NCBI RefSeq assembly: GCF_014698235.1
Contig: NZ_JACJSP010000011.1
Span: 81,409-145,408 of the forward strand
Direction of reading: 5' to 3'
DNA length: 64,000 nucleotides
From: Limnothrix sp. FACHB-406
GTDB lineage: Bacteria; Cyanobacteriota; Cyanobacteriia; CACIAM-69d
Shown here piece after piece: positions 54,364-63,984 of the stretch (position 1 is the first letter of the stretch; the number at the start of each line of letters is the position of its first letter). The translations under genes and the position numbers were made by a program. The notes below the pieces were generated by a model. It did not search any database. It was not told where the DNA came from and worked only from the letters and a program-made list of their open reading frames with translations.

Positions 54364-54606
54364 TTAAGAAGACTCAGCGATGATCTTGGCGTTCAGGAGA
54401 GTGAAGATGCGATCCAGCTCTAGAATTCCAGCTAATTCAACTGTTTCATCAGGTGTCAGTTGCTCTTCCCGCTGCTTTTCATTAAGACTCTCTAGGCGTT
54501 CTTGTAGGAATTCACTAAATTTAAACAAAAGCAAGCCGCGAACTAACTGGACTTGAATTCCAGTATCAATAAAAGATGATGGTTTAATCATGAGTTGAGC
54601 ATTCAT
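54364..54606 (-). CDS. Small hypothetical protein upstream of truncated HNH gene (80 aa)
   Basis: The 80-aa protein is acidic and helical (LVRGLLLFKFSEFLQERLES then LNEKQREEQLTPDETVELAG). Pairs of a small helical protein followed by an HNH nuclease are frequent in cyanobacteria, and the stop/start spacing of three bases here fits such a pair. I cannot name its family or role. It could be an immunity- or antitoxin-like partner, but that is a guess. The start is a normal ATG. Confidence 0.65.
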   Translation of the reverse strand: MNAQLMIKPSSFIDTGIQVQLVRGLLLFKFSEFLQERLESLNEKQREEQLTPDETVELAGILELDRIFTLLNAKIIAESS

Positions 54607-54700
54607 GCTTCCACCTCAAAGTCAATGAAATCAACGCTTGTGAAAAATACTGGTTCCAATCAAAGAAGCTTTGGAAAGCCTAGCATGGGATAAAGGTGCT

Positions 54701-54901
54701 TTAAAATGCTAGTGGAGCATCAAAATCGTCTGCCATCCAGATTTTGCCCTTCAATAATCCTGCCTTGCGCTTTTTTGTTGGTGCTGGTGTAGCCGCTTCT
54801 TGAGTATGCTTCTCTAGCAGAAGTTCGATGTAGTGTAGAACCTCTATTTGCAAAGACTCTGGAAGTTGTTCCAGCTTCTTCAGAAGAGCTGATTGCATCA
54901 T
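54701..54901 (-). CDS. DUF2281 family antitoxin-like protein
   Basis: The 66-aa protein has the DUF2281 form: LLKKLEQLPESLQIEVLHYI, ELLLEKHTQ, then the linker and KAGLLKGKIWMADDFDAPL. These are VapB-type antitoxins that normally precede a PIN toxin overlapping their last codons. Here no PIN gene follows; the next 95 bp are non-coding and lead to the 80-aa gene. It is therefore an orphan or the remnant of a vapBC pair. The gene lies near a cluster of other remnants. Confidence 0.8.
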   Translation of the reverse strand: MMQSALLKKLEQLPESLQIEVLHYIELLLEKHTQEAATPAPTKKRKAGLLKGKIWMADDFDAPLAF

Positions 54902-54927
54902 CAGAGACCATCACACCTTGCTTTAAG

Positions 54928-55170
54928 TTGACTGGAAACTTTTCCCATAATAGCGCTGAGTTGATTGCCGCCGATCGCTTCAATCGGCAACGGGGTAACG
55001 AGCGATCGCCCCTCTATGGTTTGGTCACAACCGGTTCCTTGTGGAAGTTTCTGGAATTTCGGGGTGACCAAGTGACGATCGACTTGCGGGAATATGCGAT
55101 CGAACCGCTCGATCGGCTCTTTGGCATTCTGGTCAGTTGTGTAGAAGCAAAATCGCAGAACTCGAATTAA
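54928..55170 (+). pseudogene. Remnant of a restriction-enzyme R-type N-terminal domain protein
   Basis: The frame encodes AADRFNRQRGNERSPLYGLV, then TTGSLWKFLEF and VTIDLREYAIEPLDRLFGIL. This is the ending typical of cyanobacterial proteins with a type I restriction enzyme R-subunit N-terminal-like (PD-(D/E)xK) domain. The first two thirds of such proteins are missing: upstream is the oppositely oriented DUF2281 gene. The TTG at 54928 is not a convincing start. I read it as the surviving 3' end of a displaced gene. Confidence 0.4.
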
Positions 55171-55501
55171 CCAATCAGCGAGGTCACTAACGGTTGGCCA
55201 ATTCAGTTCCAAACTGAGTTTTCGGGTCAAATTCCTGGAAAACCGGTAACTGATCAACGCTGCTACAGATTCATCGAGTCGTTGGGGATTAACGGCCCGA
55301 TCGAGTGTCAAAGGCAGCGCTGGCTGAGCGGCTCGATCGAATCGCTATCGGACTCATGATCAAAAGCAATCGATTTCCCGCCCGATCGACCGCCTGTGGT
55401 TGAAACGAGCGTAGTAAGATTGCCTAGGGTCATCGACAAGCCCGTAATGGTTTGGGGTCGATCACTCTAGTCCAGCATTCCGCGCGATCGCGCAAACGCT
55501 T
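55171..55501. other. Spacer upstream of ndhN
   Basis: No gene is supported. A minus-strand frame that covers most of it (ending at 54901) runs antisense to the restriction-like remnant and has no family resemblance. The ndhN promoter should lie here, but no clear -35/-10 pair was found. Confidence 0.4.
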
Positions 55502-55975
55502 ATGGTAGCCCTGCAAGATAGTGTCTTCTCGCTTTTCGCAGACGGTAAGCGCCTGGTGCGCGATCTCGAAACCCACGGCGCTTTAGCCTTCTATGCGCCC
55601 TTGGAAGGGGGCTACGAAGGTCGCTATATTCGCCGCATCCGAGCCAATGGTTACACCGCCGTGAAGTTGACGGCGCGCGGCTTAGGCGACCCGAATACTT
55701 ACCTGACCGGGGTGCATGGGGTTCGTCCCGCCCACTTGGGCAAGAGAGACATTCAGACGTACTTTATTCCGCCCATCATTGAAACGCAGCTTACGGGCCT
55801 GTCGCCCCGTTCCAAGGGCTTGCTGATTTGGATTCTGGAAGGGTTTGTGCTCTCGCGCCAGGAAATTGAGTTCCTTTGCGCTCTGCCGAAGCTGGATCCC
55901 CGCGTGAAGGTGGTGGTGGAAATGGGGGGCGATCGGGCCCTGCGTTGGATGCCCCTGAAAAACACGCCTGTGTAG
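55502..55975 (+). CDS. ndhN: NAD(P)H-quinone oxidoreductase subunit N
   Basis: NdhN is a peripheral subunit of the cyanobacterial NDH-1 complex on the thylakoid membrane, which serves cyclic electron flow and CO2 uptake. The 157-aa protein matches over its length: AFYAPLEGGYEGRYIRRIRA, LTARGLGDPNTYLTGVHGVR, SKGLLIWILEGFVLSRQEIE and VVVEMGGDRALRW. It starts at ATG 55502 and has typical length. A hairpin terminator follows, and it stands alone. Confidence 0.95.
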   Translation: MVALQDSVFSLFADGKRLVRDLETHGALAFYAPLEGGYEGRYIRRIRANGYTAVKLTARGLGDPNTYLTGVHGVRPAHLGKRDIQTYFIPPIIETQLTGLSPRSKGLLIWILEGFVLSRQEIEFLCALPKLDPRVKVVVEMGGDRALRWMPLKNTPV

Positions 55976-56076
55976 CACTCGGGTGGGTTAGGCGATCGCC
56001 TCTGACTCGCTTTGCTCGATGCTTAACCAGAACTGAGATGCATCCAGAGAGCATCAAGAAGGCATCCAAAATAACC

Positions 56077-56109
56077 AAAAACCAGCGGCCGCTTCTGGCT
56101 GCTGGTTTT
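56077..56109. terminator. Bidirectional terminator between ndhN and the 46-aa gene
   Basis: AAAACCAGC (from 56077) pairs with GCTGGTTTT (to 56109), and GGCCG/TGGCT extends the stem. A-rich and T-rich flanks on either side make it usable from both directions. It lies about 100 bp after ndhN. Confidence 0.75.
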
Positions 56110-56147
56110 GTGTTGTCTAAGCGACGGGGATCTAGGGCGCAAGGGCG

Positions 56148-56288
56148 CTAGTTCAGGCTGTAGGCAGATTGCAGCGCCCAAACAATCAGGGCTACGATGC
56201 CGCCCAGGATGAAGGTGGCAGAGAGGGCGATCGCCACGGGGCTATCGGCTCCCTTGAATTTCATAATGCCGCGATCGAGGTCTGACAT
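56148..56288 (-). CDS. 46-aa single-span membrane protein
   Basis: ATG 56288 opens a 46-aa product. A charged N-terminus (MSDLDRGIMKFKGADSP) is followed by one transmembrane helix (about residues 18-40, AIALSATFILGGIVALIVWA) and a short tail. The composition is like that of small thylakoid proteins, and I have the impression that close homologues occur in many cyanobacteria. Psb35 is one candidate, but I cannot confirm it from memory. A longer frame reaches 56441, but the extra residues look non-coding. It converges with ndhN across a shared terminator. Confidence 0.65.
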   Translation of the reverse strand: MSDLDRGIMKFKGADSPVAIALSATFILGGIVALIVWALQSAYSLN

Positions 56289-56635
56289 GATCTTGTGGGG
56301 GTTGCGAAAGAGTTGCGAAAGATTGAAGTAGCTCGCCCGGGGAGATCGGCCGGTGACAAAATCGAGGAGTTGCGGGCCCCGGCGAGGGGACGGGCGCTCG
56401 ATCGCTCGGTCGATCGCTGCTGAATGGGGGCTAGGAGCCAAACGAAATCGTAAAAATTTCCGGTACTGATTTTAGCGAGTCCGGACAGAAAACGGCCGCC
56501 TAATTCAGCAGTGGGGTGGGACTATTCTGCTTTGATGACATGCTTGCAGTCCTCGATCGTCCCCGGTTTGAGGTGAATGGGGTGGGCGATGGATGCTCGG
56601 AGGATGCGAGGAAACCGGGGGATTGGGGGTGATCC
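56289..56635. other. Divergent spacer between the 46-aa gene and the SGNH hydrolase gene
   Basis: No gene is supported. The region should carry promoters for both divergent genes; I found no clear pair. A GATCGCTCGGTCGATCGC motif at 56399-56416 is a minor direct and inverted repeat. Confidence 0.4.
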
Positions 56636-57628
56636 ATGAATTGGGGATCGTGGTTATCGGCTGAGGAGTTGAGAATGGTTGTGGCGCAGTGGCTCCTGTG
56701 GGGATGCTTCGGGGCGATCGCCCTATTCGCAATTGGGGAAGGGGTTTTGCGGTGGGGGTTTGGGTTTGGTCACCCACCGCTTTATGTGGCCGATCCCCAC
56801 ACGGGGTATCGCCTGAAACCCGATCGGCAAATTCGGCGTTTTGGCAACCGGATTACGGTGAATGCTTATTCCATGCGTAGCCCGGCCCTGCGGGAGGGAA
56901 CCACGCGGGTGTTGCTGTTGGGGGATTCCATCGCCAACGGGGGCTGGTGGACGGATGATCAGGCCACGATGGGGGCTTTGTTGGAGCGGGGCTTGATGCA
57001 ACGGTTGCCGGCCCCGGTGCGCGATCGCCCGATCGAGGTTTTAAATGCCTCGGCCAATTCCTGGGGCCCGCGCAATGAGCTGGGCTATCTCCAGCGCTTT
57101 GGCACGTTTTCGGCACAAGTGGTGGTGTTGCTGCTGAATACCGATGATTTGTTTGCGATGGCTCCGTCCTCATTGCCGGTGGGCTTGGATCCTAACTATC
57201 CTGATCGGGAACCTCCCTTGGCTTGGCTGGAACTGTGGCAACGGGTGCGGCCGCCCCAAATGCCCCCTCAATTGCAAAATCGCCCCCCAGAACCGGGCGA
57301 TCGGGTGGGGCTGAACCTAGCCGCGATTGCCCAAATTCGTGATTTGGCCCAGGGGAACCAGGCGGATTTTCTGGTGGCAATTACGCCTCTGGTGCGGGAG
57401 GTGGCGGGCCAAGGGCGTGATTATGAGGCCAATGCCCGCGATCGGCTAGTGGCGTTTGCCCGCCAGGAGGGCATTGAACTGCTGGATTTTCTACCGGATT
57501 GGCGGCTGGCTAATCGATCGGGCCTCTTCCGCGACTCCATTCACCTCTCGGAGTTGGGCAATGGATTGGTGAGCCAGGCGATCGTGGATCGGGTGGCTAG
57601 TCTGCTCACCCTCTCCCGATCGCGCTAG
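56636..57628 (+). CDS. SGNH/GDSL hydrolase family protein, membrane-anchored
   Basis: The 330-aa protein begins with a membrane anchor (about residues 14-38, VVAQWLLWGCFGAIALFAIG). An SGNH fold follows: the nucleophile block VLLLGDSIANGG (near residue 96), an Asn in LNASANSWGPRNE, and the catalytic Asp/His in FRDSIHLSELGNGL near residue 304. It probably deacylates or deacetylates an envelope or exopolysaccharide substrate outside the membrane. The related AlgX/PatB acetyl-handling proteins suggest this, but it is inference. ATG 56636 is the first start. It converges with pheT. Confidence 0.82.
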   Translation: MNWGSWLSAEELRMVVAQWLLWGCFGAIALFAIGEGVLRWGFGFGHPPLYVADPHTGYRLKPDRQIRRFGNRITVNAYSMRSPALREGTTRVLLLGDSIANGGWWTDDQATMGALLERGLMQRLPAPVRDRPIEVLNASANSWGPRNELGYLQRFGTFSAQVVVLLLNTDDLFAMAPSSLPVGLDPNYPDREPPLAWLELWQRVRPPQMPPQLQNRPPEPGDRVGLNLAAIAQIRDLAQGNQADFLVAITPLVREVAGQGRDYEANARDRLVAFARQEGIELLDFLPDWRLANRSGLFRDSIHLSELGNGLVSQAIVDRVASLLTLSRSR

Positions 57629-57652
57629 GCCGCGGGTTGGTTGTCCTGATCC

Positions 57653-60139
57653 TTAGCTGCGGAGGGTCGCCCCAAACTTCTCGGTAATGGCATCGCGCAC
57701 CTTTTGGTGCAGCGGTTCCACATCCTCATCGGTCAAGGTGCGATCGGGACTGCGATAGAGCAGGCGGAAGGCCAAACTGCGTTGCCCCTCCGGCACTCGA
57801 TCGCCCCGATATTCATCAAACAGCTCCACCTGTTCCAGCAAAGGCCGACCAGCCTTGGCCATGGTGCGCTCCAACTCGGCCACGGTCACCTTAGTTGGCG
57901 CAAAGAAAGCCAAATCGCGGCTACTGGCGGGCAGGGTGGCATAGGGCGCAAACTTCGGTTGCGGCGGTGCATCGTCGATCGCCACCTTGTAGATCGTTTC
58001 CAGATCTAGCTCAAACACGTAAATCTCAGCGGGCAGATCCCGCGCTTGGCACAGCTCCGGGTGCAGTTGACCAAAGGTTCCTAGGCGGTTGCCCCGCAGC
58101 CAGAGGGAAGCGGTACGCCCTGGATGGAGCCGAGCATCGGCGCGATCGGCCTGGTATTCCACCGACAGATTCAGGCGATCGAACACCGCCTCTAAAATGC
58201 CCTTCGCCTCATACCAAGTCAGGGGTGATTCCTTGCCGCCCGCCGTCCAACGGCCGCGCCGCGCATCGCCCCCCAGGATGCCGCCGAGCTTGTCTGCCTC
58301 AAACAGTCCATCCTCCTCAGACCAGAACACACGGCCAATTTCAAAGCCGTTCAGCCCGCCGTTGCCCTGTTCCAGGTTGTATTGATAGGCATCCACGAGG
58401 CCAGAAATTAGCTCCGTGCGCAGGGCCGAATATTCCGCATAAAGGGGATTGGCCAAGGTCACTTGGCGGCCGCCCGCTGGCTTGCAAAGGGAATAGTGCA
58501 TCAGTTCCGTCAGGCCTTCCGCCCGGAACAGTTCCCGAATCTGACGCAGCAGGGCAATGTCTGGCGGCAAGCAGCCAAATTCGCTCTTGGGCGGCAGGGT
58601 GCTCGAAAAGCGGTTGTAGCCAAACAGGCGAGCCACTTCTTCAATTAGGTCAATTTCCCGCTCCAGGTCTCGATAGCGATAGGGCGGCACAATCACTTCC
58701 CACTCGCGGCCGCCACCTTCGGGGGTTCCGGCGGTGGTCACGCGCAGTTGGCAACCCAAGCTGCTCAGGATTTGTTCTACTGCCTCGGCGGGCACAAAGT
58801 CGCGCAGGTCGCTCGCTTCATCAACCTTTTCACCCTCGGGCGGTTGCAGGGGCCCCAGGATTTGGTGCAAGCGATCGAGCCGGAGATTCAGGGTGCGGCT
58901 GAAGGTTTCCAGGGGCGGACGAGCATCGGCCTGGTCGCGGGCCACCACTTGCCCACCCGCCAATTGCAGAATCAGATCGATCGCCCGTTGCAGGGCCAAA
59001 CCGAATTCCACCTGATTAGTGCCCCGTTCATAGCGGGTAGAAGCCTCCGTGCGGATCCCGATCGAGCGAGCCGATCGCCGCACCGCTGCCGGTTCAAACA
59101 GGGCCGCTTCCAACAGCAAATTGGTCGTGCTGCTATCAACCTCCGTTTCCTCACCACCCATCACGCCGGCCAGGGCGATCGGGCGATCGTTCCCCGTAAT
59201 CAACAGTGCCTGGGGCGAGAGCGATCGCTCCTGACCATCCAGAGTTTTCAGCGTTTCGCCTGCCCGGCCATAACGCACCCCGATCGCCAGCTCCGAACCA
59301 CCGCAGACCCCTTGCAGTCGATCGCGATCAAAGGCATGGAGCGGCTGACCCCACTCCAACATCACCCAGTTGGTCACATCCACCACATTGCTAATCGGCC
59401 GCACGCCCGCCGACTGCAAGCGGCGCTGCAACCAATCCGGCGACGGGCCGATCGTCACGCCCTCAATCACCGTCCCCACATAGGTCGGACAAGCCTTGGA
59501 TTCGCTAACCCGCACCGTCACCCCCGATCCCAGGCGATCGGGCAAAGTCGCCGTCGTTGGCGGCAGTGTCACCGCACCCCCCACCAGCGCCGCCACTTCC
59601 CGGGCAATTCCCACCATGCTCAACGCATCGGCCCGGTTTGCCGTTGAAGTCACGTCCAAAATCACATCGTCCAGCCCCAACAGCGGCCGCACATCCATCC
59701 CCGCCGCCAGAGACTCGCCCTCCGCAAACACGTGGATCCCTTCCGACTCCTTCGCCAGGCCCAGTTCACTCAGGGAACAAATCATGCCCGCCGAGGGAAC
59801 CCCCCGCAGCTTCGTGGGTTTCAGCTTCAAATCCACCGCTGGCAGATAGGTACCCACCGTTGCGACGGCCACCGTTTGCCCCGTCGCCACATTCTTCGCG
59901 CCGCAAACAATTGTTAAGGGTTCCGCCTGACCCACATCCACCGTACAAACACTCAGGCGATCGGCGTTGGGATGTTGCTGGCGATCGAGCACTTTGCCCA
60001 CCACCACCCCATCAGCCAACGCCCGCAAATCCTCGATGGATTCCACCTCAAACCCTGATAAGGTCAGAGTTTCGGCTAACTGCTCCGCCGTCGCGTTGAA
60101 GGGGACCAGTTCACGCAGCCAGTTCAAAGAGATACGCAT
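57653..60139 (-). CDS. pheT: Phenylalanyl-tRNA synthetase beta subunit
   Basis: PheT pairs with PheS to charge tRNA-Phe. The 828-aa protein has the N-terminal tRNA-binding domain ([20 protein letters not shown]), the B3/B4 editing region, and [19 protein letters not shown]. The catalytic-like B5 and core domains follow ([20 protein letters not shown]), and a ferredoxin-fold anticodon-binding domain ends the protein ([20 protein letters not shown]). The length is standard. pheS is not adjacent, as is usual in cyanobacteria. Confidence 0.97.
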   Translation of the reverse strand: MRISLNWLRELVPFNATAEQLAETLTLSGFEVESIEDLRALADGVVVGKVLDRQQHPNADRLSVCTVDVGQAEPLTIVCGAKNVATGQTVAVATVGTYLPAVDLKLKPTKLRGVPSAGMICSLSELGLAKESEGIHVFAEGESLAAGMDVRPLLGLDDVILDVTSTANRADALSMVGIAREVAALVGGAVTLPPTTATLPDRLGSGVTVRVSESKACPTYVGTVIEGVTIGPSPDWLQRRLQSAGVRPISNVVDVTNWVMLEWGQPLHAFDRDRLQGVCGGSELAIGVRYGRAGETLKTLDGQERSLSPQALLITGNDRPIALAGVMGGEETEVDSSTTNLLLEAALFEPAAVRRSARSIGIRTEASTRYERGTNQVEFGLALQRAIDLILQLAGGQVVARDQADARPPLETFSRTLNLRLDRLHQILGPLQPPEGEKVDEASDLRDFVPAEAVEQILSSLGCQLRVTTAGTPEGGGREWEVIVPPYRYRDLEREIDLIEEVARLFGYNRFSSTLPPKSEFGCLPPDIALLRQIRELFRAEGLTELMHYSLCKPAGGRQVTLANPLYAEYSALRTELISGLVDAYQYNLEQGNGGLNGFEIGRVFWSEEDGLFEADKLGGILGGDARRGRWTAGGKESPLTWYEAKGILEAVFDRLNLSVEYQADRADARLHPGRTASLWLRGNRLGTFGQLHPELCQARDLPAEIYVFELDLETIYKVAIDDAPPQPKFAPYATLPASSRDLAFFAPTKVTVAELERTMAKAGRPLLEQVELFDEYRGDRVPEGQRSLAFRLLYRSPDRTLTDEDVEPLHQKVRDAITEKFGATLRS

Positions 60140-61199
60140 GAATTCAGTCTATCGATCGAGAATTGAATACTTCAGGTGGCGTGGTACTAGCCGAAGAACG
60201 GTAGTGGTTCTGTTCCATCCCAGCCCCAGACGCATAACCAACCCACTGCTGCTAAACCTTGGTCTCTAAACCTTGGTCTCTAGACCTGGGCTAACCCAAC
60301 CCGACGGGACACCATCCGCTGGCCATCTCCCGTTGGGTATCCCCCCTTAGGCATCATCGAGCGTGCTTGAGCGACCCACCCTGAGCCACAAAAGTCACCC
60401 ACAAAGCTACAAAGTGTTCGGAAAGGTCAGCCAATTGGCGCAGCAGCACAGTAGGCTAGGAACGTCAGAGGCGCATCACTGCTCCCGGATGAGCATACTG
60501 CTGGGGGAACATCCCGGAAACTAGGCGTGATTGCTGCTAAATCTAAGCAACTCGAACAATCGAACACACCATTCCCTGAGGGGTGATCACCCTTCGGAAA
60601 TTGATATTCCGGGAACCAACCAACCCCATCACCCAAGACGGAGGGCAGTTTGCCAAGGGACTATCTTAGCGCTCTTGGTTGGGCCAAGGGCTGATTTTCC
60701 GGGTGTCTGTGGGATCCCGCCCGATCAAAATCAGCATCACAACCCCTGCTTCGCTGGCCATAAGTCATCACCACCCGGTGAACGGGGGCGGAATTTAGGT
60801 CAGCGAAGTGGACTGAATCCTTGGCGAATCACGCCTTTGTCAATGGCATGGTGAATGGCAAGGTTGTGTGAAATTTGGATGAAGCTAACCCGTCATCCCA
60901 GATCTCAATCCCAAATCTATCTGTGTCATTGATAACTCGTATGCTCCGAAAGAATACGTAAACAGCCCTAGCCACTGAATCCCAAAAACGCTGCCAATTA
61001 ACGCTTTATCCGAGTCTGTGAATAGTTGGTGCTGATCCGCAAGAGCAATCCTTAAGCAATCAAAGTCACCACTACCCAACTCCTTCAAACCCGTGCAACG
61101 ATGAGCGCCTTTGGTATCGTAGAGATGAAAGATGCTGCTCGGGCTTGCAACGCATCGACCCCGCAACCGGATCGACTCTGCAATCCTTGGTGATGCCGG
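60140..61199. other. 1.06-kb gene-free region between pheT and the kinase gene
   Basis: Despite its length no frame has family resemblance or a proper ribosome-binding site. A 14-bp repeat (TAAACCTTGGTCTC, twice and partial) lies at 60253-60290, and a 12-bp perfect palindrome GGGTGATCACCC at about 60580. I compared it by memory with tmRNA, RNase P RNA, SRP RNA and Yfr1 and saw none. It may contain an unrecognised RNA or decayed genes; pheT and the kinase gene both point away from it. Confidence 0.4.
60253..60290. repeat. 14-bp tandem repeat upstream of pheT
   Basis: TAAACCTTGGTCTC occurs twice without change (60253, 60267). A decayed third copy (TAGACCTGGG) follows. The array lies about 115 bp upstream of the pheT start and may overlap its promoter. 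Confidence 0.7.
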
Positions 61200-62771
61200 A
61201 TGAGCTATTGCCTAAACCCTGCCTGTCCCCACCCCGAAAATCCCGACGAGGCCGAACGTTGTCAAACTTGCGGCTCATCGTTGCTACTGGGCGATCGCTA
61301 TCGCATCCTCCGTGCCCTTGGCCAGGGGGGGTTTGGCGCGACGTTTTTGGCAGAAGATATCTCCCTGCCCGGTAGCCCCAAGTGCGTCATTAAGCAATTA
61401 CGACCTGCTACCACCGCGCCCCATGTATTTGAAATGGCGCGTAATCTTTTCCAGCGGGAAGCCAAAACCCTGGGCAAAATTGGCAATCATCCCCAAATTC
61501 CCCAACTCTTGAACTTCTTTGAACGGGATAAGGAGTTTTATCTTGTTCAGGAATTTGTGGATGGCATGACCCTGAAGGGTGAAGTGAAAAAGAACGGCCC
61601 CTACAGTGAAGCGGCTGTTCGGCAATTTCTCAGCGAAGCCCTGCCCATTCTGCAATACGTCCATTCCAATAAGGTCATTCACCGAGATATCAAGCCGGAT
61701 AACCTCATTCGACGGGAACAGGATAAACGGCTGGTCCTCATTGACTTTGGCGCGGTAAAAGATCAGGTGCAAACGGGCCCCGTCTCTGACCAAACGGCCT
61801 TGACGGCGGTGTCGGTGGGAACCCCCGGCTATGCTCCACCGGAACAGCTCTCCCTGCGCCCTGTTTATGCCAGTGATATCTATGCCTTGGGTGCAACTTG
61901 CATCTATTTGCTAACGGGGCGATCGCCCAAGGATTTGGACTATCACCCCACCACCGGTGAAATGATGTGGCAGAAATACGTCCACATCAGCGCTCACTTG
62001 GCCAATGTGCTGAAGAAAATGCTGGAAATTGCCGTCAAAAACCGGTATCAGCGTTCCGAAGACATCCTGCGGGCCCTCGACCTGGAGCCTTACATGGACG
62101 ACTTGGCGCAGAGTATGGCGCTACCGGTCAGCACCGAGCCAACCCGTCCTTCTATGGGAGGGAATTTTGGTGGGCCGCCCGTTGCCAACAACACTTCCCG
62201 TTTAGCCCAGTCCATCCGTGCCCGTCGATCGCGCCCTGAATTAACTGGTGGTCTCAGCACGGGTAGCTCCTTATCGGGGGCAGCCGGCAACAGCGGTCGG
62301 GTGAGCGGCGGCAACAAACCCAAAGCCGGTGGCCCCATGCCATGGCTCAAGGGCAATGAAGTTCAAACCTATTACGCCAAAGGCCGCCGGGATTTTGCCG
62401 CCCACAACATCAGTCGTGGGGAACTGCCAAACGTCAACCTATCCGGCTGTATTTTTCGAGAGTCAAAGCTCGATAAGACAAACTTGCAGGGATCGAATTT
62501 AACGGAAGCAAACTTCGCCAAAGCCAGCTTGCTAGAGGCTAATTTACGCGGGGCCCAGCTCATTCGCGCCTATTTCCATACGGCGAATTTAGCCAAGGCC
62601 GACTTCCGCAAAGCCGACCTCAGCTACGCCAATTTTACGAATGCCAACCTTTCCGGGGCTAACTTCTGTGGCGCGAACCTGACCGGGGCCAAAATTGACG
62701 AAGAGCAGTTGGCGGTTGCTAAAACCAACTGGATGACCATCATGCCCAGTGGTAAGCGCGGCTTCATGTAG
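61200..62771 (+). CDS. spkB: Ser/Thr protein kinase with pentapeptide repeats (SpkB type)
   Basis: The 523-aa protein has three parts. The N-terminal cysteine motif (YCLNPACPHPENPDEAERCQ, then TCG) is of the kind required for SpkB activity in Synechocystis. The kinase domain (about 33-295) has GQGGFGATFLAED, the catalytic lysine in KCVIKQL, HRDIKPDNLI and DFGAVKD. The C-terminus (about 400-510) holds pentapeptide repeats (SNLTEANFAKASLLEANLRG). A Gly/Ser linker separates the last two. SpkB is linked to motility and oxidative stress in Synechocystis; the same role here is inferred. All kinase residues are intact. ATG 61200 gives the cysteine motif at once. Confidence 0.9.
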   Translation: MSYCLNPACPHPENPDEAERCQTCGSSLLLGDRYRILRALGQGGFGATFLAEDISLPGSPKCVIKQLRPATTAPHVFEMARNLFQREAKTLGKIGNHPQIPQLLNFFERDKEFYLVQEFVDGMTLKGEVKKNGPYSEAAVRQFLSEALPILQYVHSNKVIHRDIKPDNLIRREQDKRLVLIDFGAVKDQVQTGPVSDQTALTAVSVGTPGYAPPEQLSLRPVYASDIYALGATCIYLLTGRSPKDLDYHPTTGEMMWQKYVHISAHLANVLKKMLEIAVKNRYQRSEDILRALDLEPYMDDLAQSMALPVSTEPTRPSMGGNFGGPPVANNTSRLAQSIRARRSRPELTGGLSTGSSLSGAAGNSGRVSGGNKPKAGGPMPWLKGNEVQTYYAKGRRDFAAHNISRGELPNVNLSGCIFRESKLDKTNLQGSNLTEANFAKASLLEANLRGAQLIRAYFHTANLAKADFRKADLSYANFTNANLSGANFCGANLTGAKIDEEQLAVAKTNWMTIMPSGKRGFM

Positions 62772-62914
62772 AGCGCGCTGGATTGGGTTTTTGGGATCCG
62801 ATTTTTGGAATCGGGGTTGATCGATCGCGCCTCCCACTTTGCCCAGTCGCTCACTGGCTCCCTCGAATCAACCCCTGATCTCAGTGGTCATGGCAGCGTG
62901 GTGATCTCGGCAGC

Positions 62915-63796
62915 CTACTGGGTATCAGTGTTTTGGATACGCATACTGATGTCCAGCCAACGAGATTGGGTCATCGGCGCACTGGTGGAAACGTAATCTA
63001 CGCCGGTTTGCGCGATCGATCGCACCGTAGCCAGCGAAACATTGCCCGAAGCCTCAATTTTGATATGAGGAGCCTTGGCGCGAATCATGGCCACCGCCTC
63101 CCTCATCATCGCCAGCGGCATGTTGTCCAACATGATGATGTCTACCCCCGCTGCGATCGCCTCTGCCACTTGCGCCAGGGATTCCGTTTCCACCTCGATC
63201 ATCAAGGGATAGGGACAGAGCGATCGAACATGTTCCACCGCCACCGCCACCCCACCAGCCGCCGCCAAGTGGTTATCCTTCAACATCACCGCATCATCCA
63301 GCCCCATACGGTGATTGACCGCACCCCCAACCTGAGCTGCATATTTCTCCAAAATCCTGAGTCCTGGAATCGTCTTCCTCGTATCCGCTAGCTGTGTGGG
63401 AAGTCCAGTCAGTTGCTCCACATACTGACTAGCCAGCGTTGCCACCCCGCTCAAGCGCATTACCAAATTCAACGCCACCCGCTCGCCACTGAGAAGCGCC
63501 TCCAATGGCCCTGACACCTGGGCTAGCAGTTGTCCAGGTACACAGGCAACACCTTCCTCTACTTCAGCACTCCACACCACCCGATCGTCCAGCAATTGGA
63601 AAACACGCCCCGCGATCGGCAGCCCAGCAATCACGCCCTCAGCCTTCGCAATCCAAGTCGCCTGTCCCCATGGCTCCTTCGCCGCACCTCGAACCACCGC
63701 CAACGTTGCTCGATCGCCCCGCCCCAAATCCTCCAGCAACCACCCTTGCAGTAGCCCATCAACCTGTAGCCAACCCGGCAACATGCCCTTAGCCAT
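62915..63796 (-). CDS. nadC: Nicotinate-nucleotide pyrophosphorylase (carboxylating)
   Basis: NadC converts quinolinate and PRPP to nicotinate mononucleotide in NAD synthesis. The family blocks are LLEDLGRGDRAT, GERVALNLVMRLSGVAT, DTRKTIPGLRILEKYAAQVG, NHRMGLDDAVMLKDNHL and EVETESLAQV. The closing blocks IMLDNMPLAMM, EASGNVSL and DYVSTSAPMTQS are also present. ATG 63796 gives 293 aa; ATG 63784 is equally possible, and a start at 63853 would add 19 weak residues. No other nad gene is in the window. Confidence 0.95.
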   Translation of the reverse strand: MAKGMLPGWLQVDGLLQGWLLEDLGRGDRATLAVVRGAAKEPWGQATWIAKAEGVIAGLPIAGRVFQLLDDRVVWSAEVEEGVACVPGQLLAQVSGPLEALLSGERVALNLVMRLSGVATLASQYVEQLTGLPTQLADTRKTIPGLRILEKYAAQVGGAVNHRMGLDDAVMLKDNHLAAAGGVAVAVEHVRSLCPYPLMIEVETESLAQVAEAIAAGVDIIMLDNMPLAMMREAVAMIRAKAPHIKIEASGNVSLATVRSIAQTGVDYVSTSAPMTQSRWLDISMRIQNTDTQ

Positions 63797-63955
63797 ATCC
63801 ACACGCCCTTCAAAAACAACGCGCCCAAGCCTAACTCGACTTGAGCGCCCCACCGCAACCGGTCAATCAAAAATTTTTTCAGCGTCCAGAATGTTGGCTG
63901 TAAGGGAGTTTGGGGAATTTGGGGAATGTGCGCGAAAATTTTTTTTCAAAAAGTG

Positions 63956-63984
63956 TTGACAAGTTCGAGAAAGGTTGTTAATTT
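63956..63984 (+). promoter_or_regulatory. Strong sigma70-type promoter reading out of the right edge
   Basis: A consensus TTGACA (63956-63961) and TAATTT (63979-63984) are 17 bp apart, with AT-rich DNA (a run of eight T) just upstream. The transcript would begin near 63991 with GCGCTGAGGG. The gene it serves lies outside the window; such strong elements are common before tRNA, rRNA or highly expressed genes. Confidence 0.65.

Noticed and set aside
54901..55311. 136-codon minus-strand frame before ndhN
   Set aside because: It runs antisense to a segment whose plus strand looks like a restriction-enzyme C-terminus, has no family resemblance, and overlaps the start of the DUF2281 gene.
60140..61199. 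Possible tmRNA, SRP RNA, RNase P RNA or Yfr1 in the long spacer
   Set aside because: The conserved cores of these RNAs (for example the SRP GGAAGGAAGCA loop or the Yfr1 ACTCCTCAC motif) are not present on either strand.
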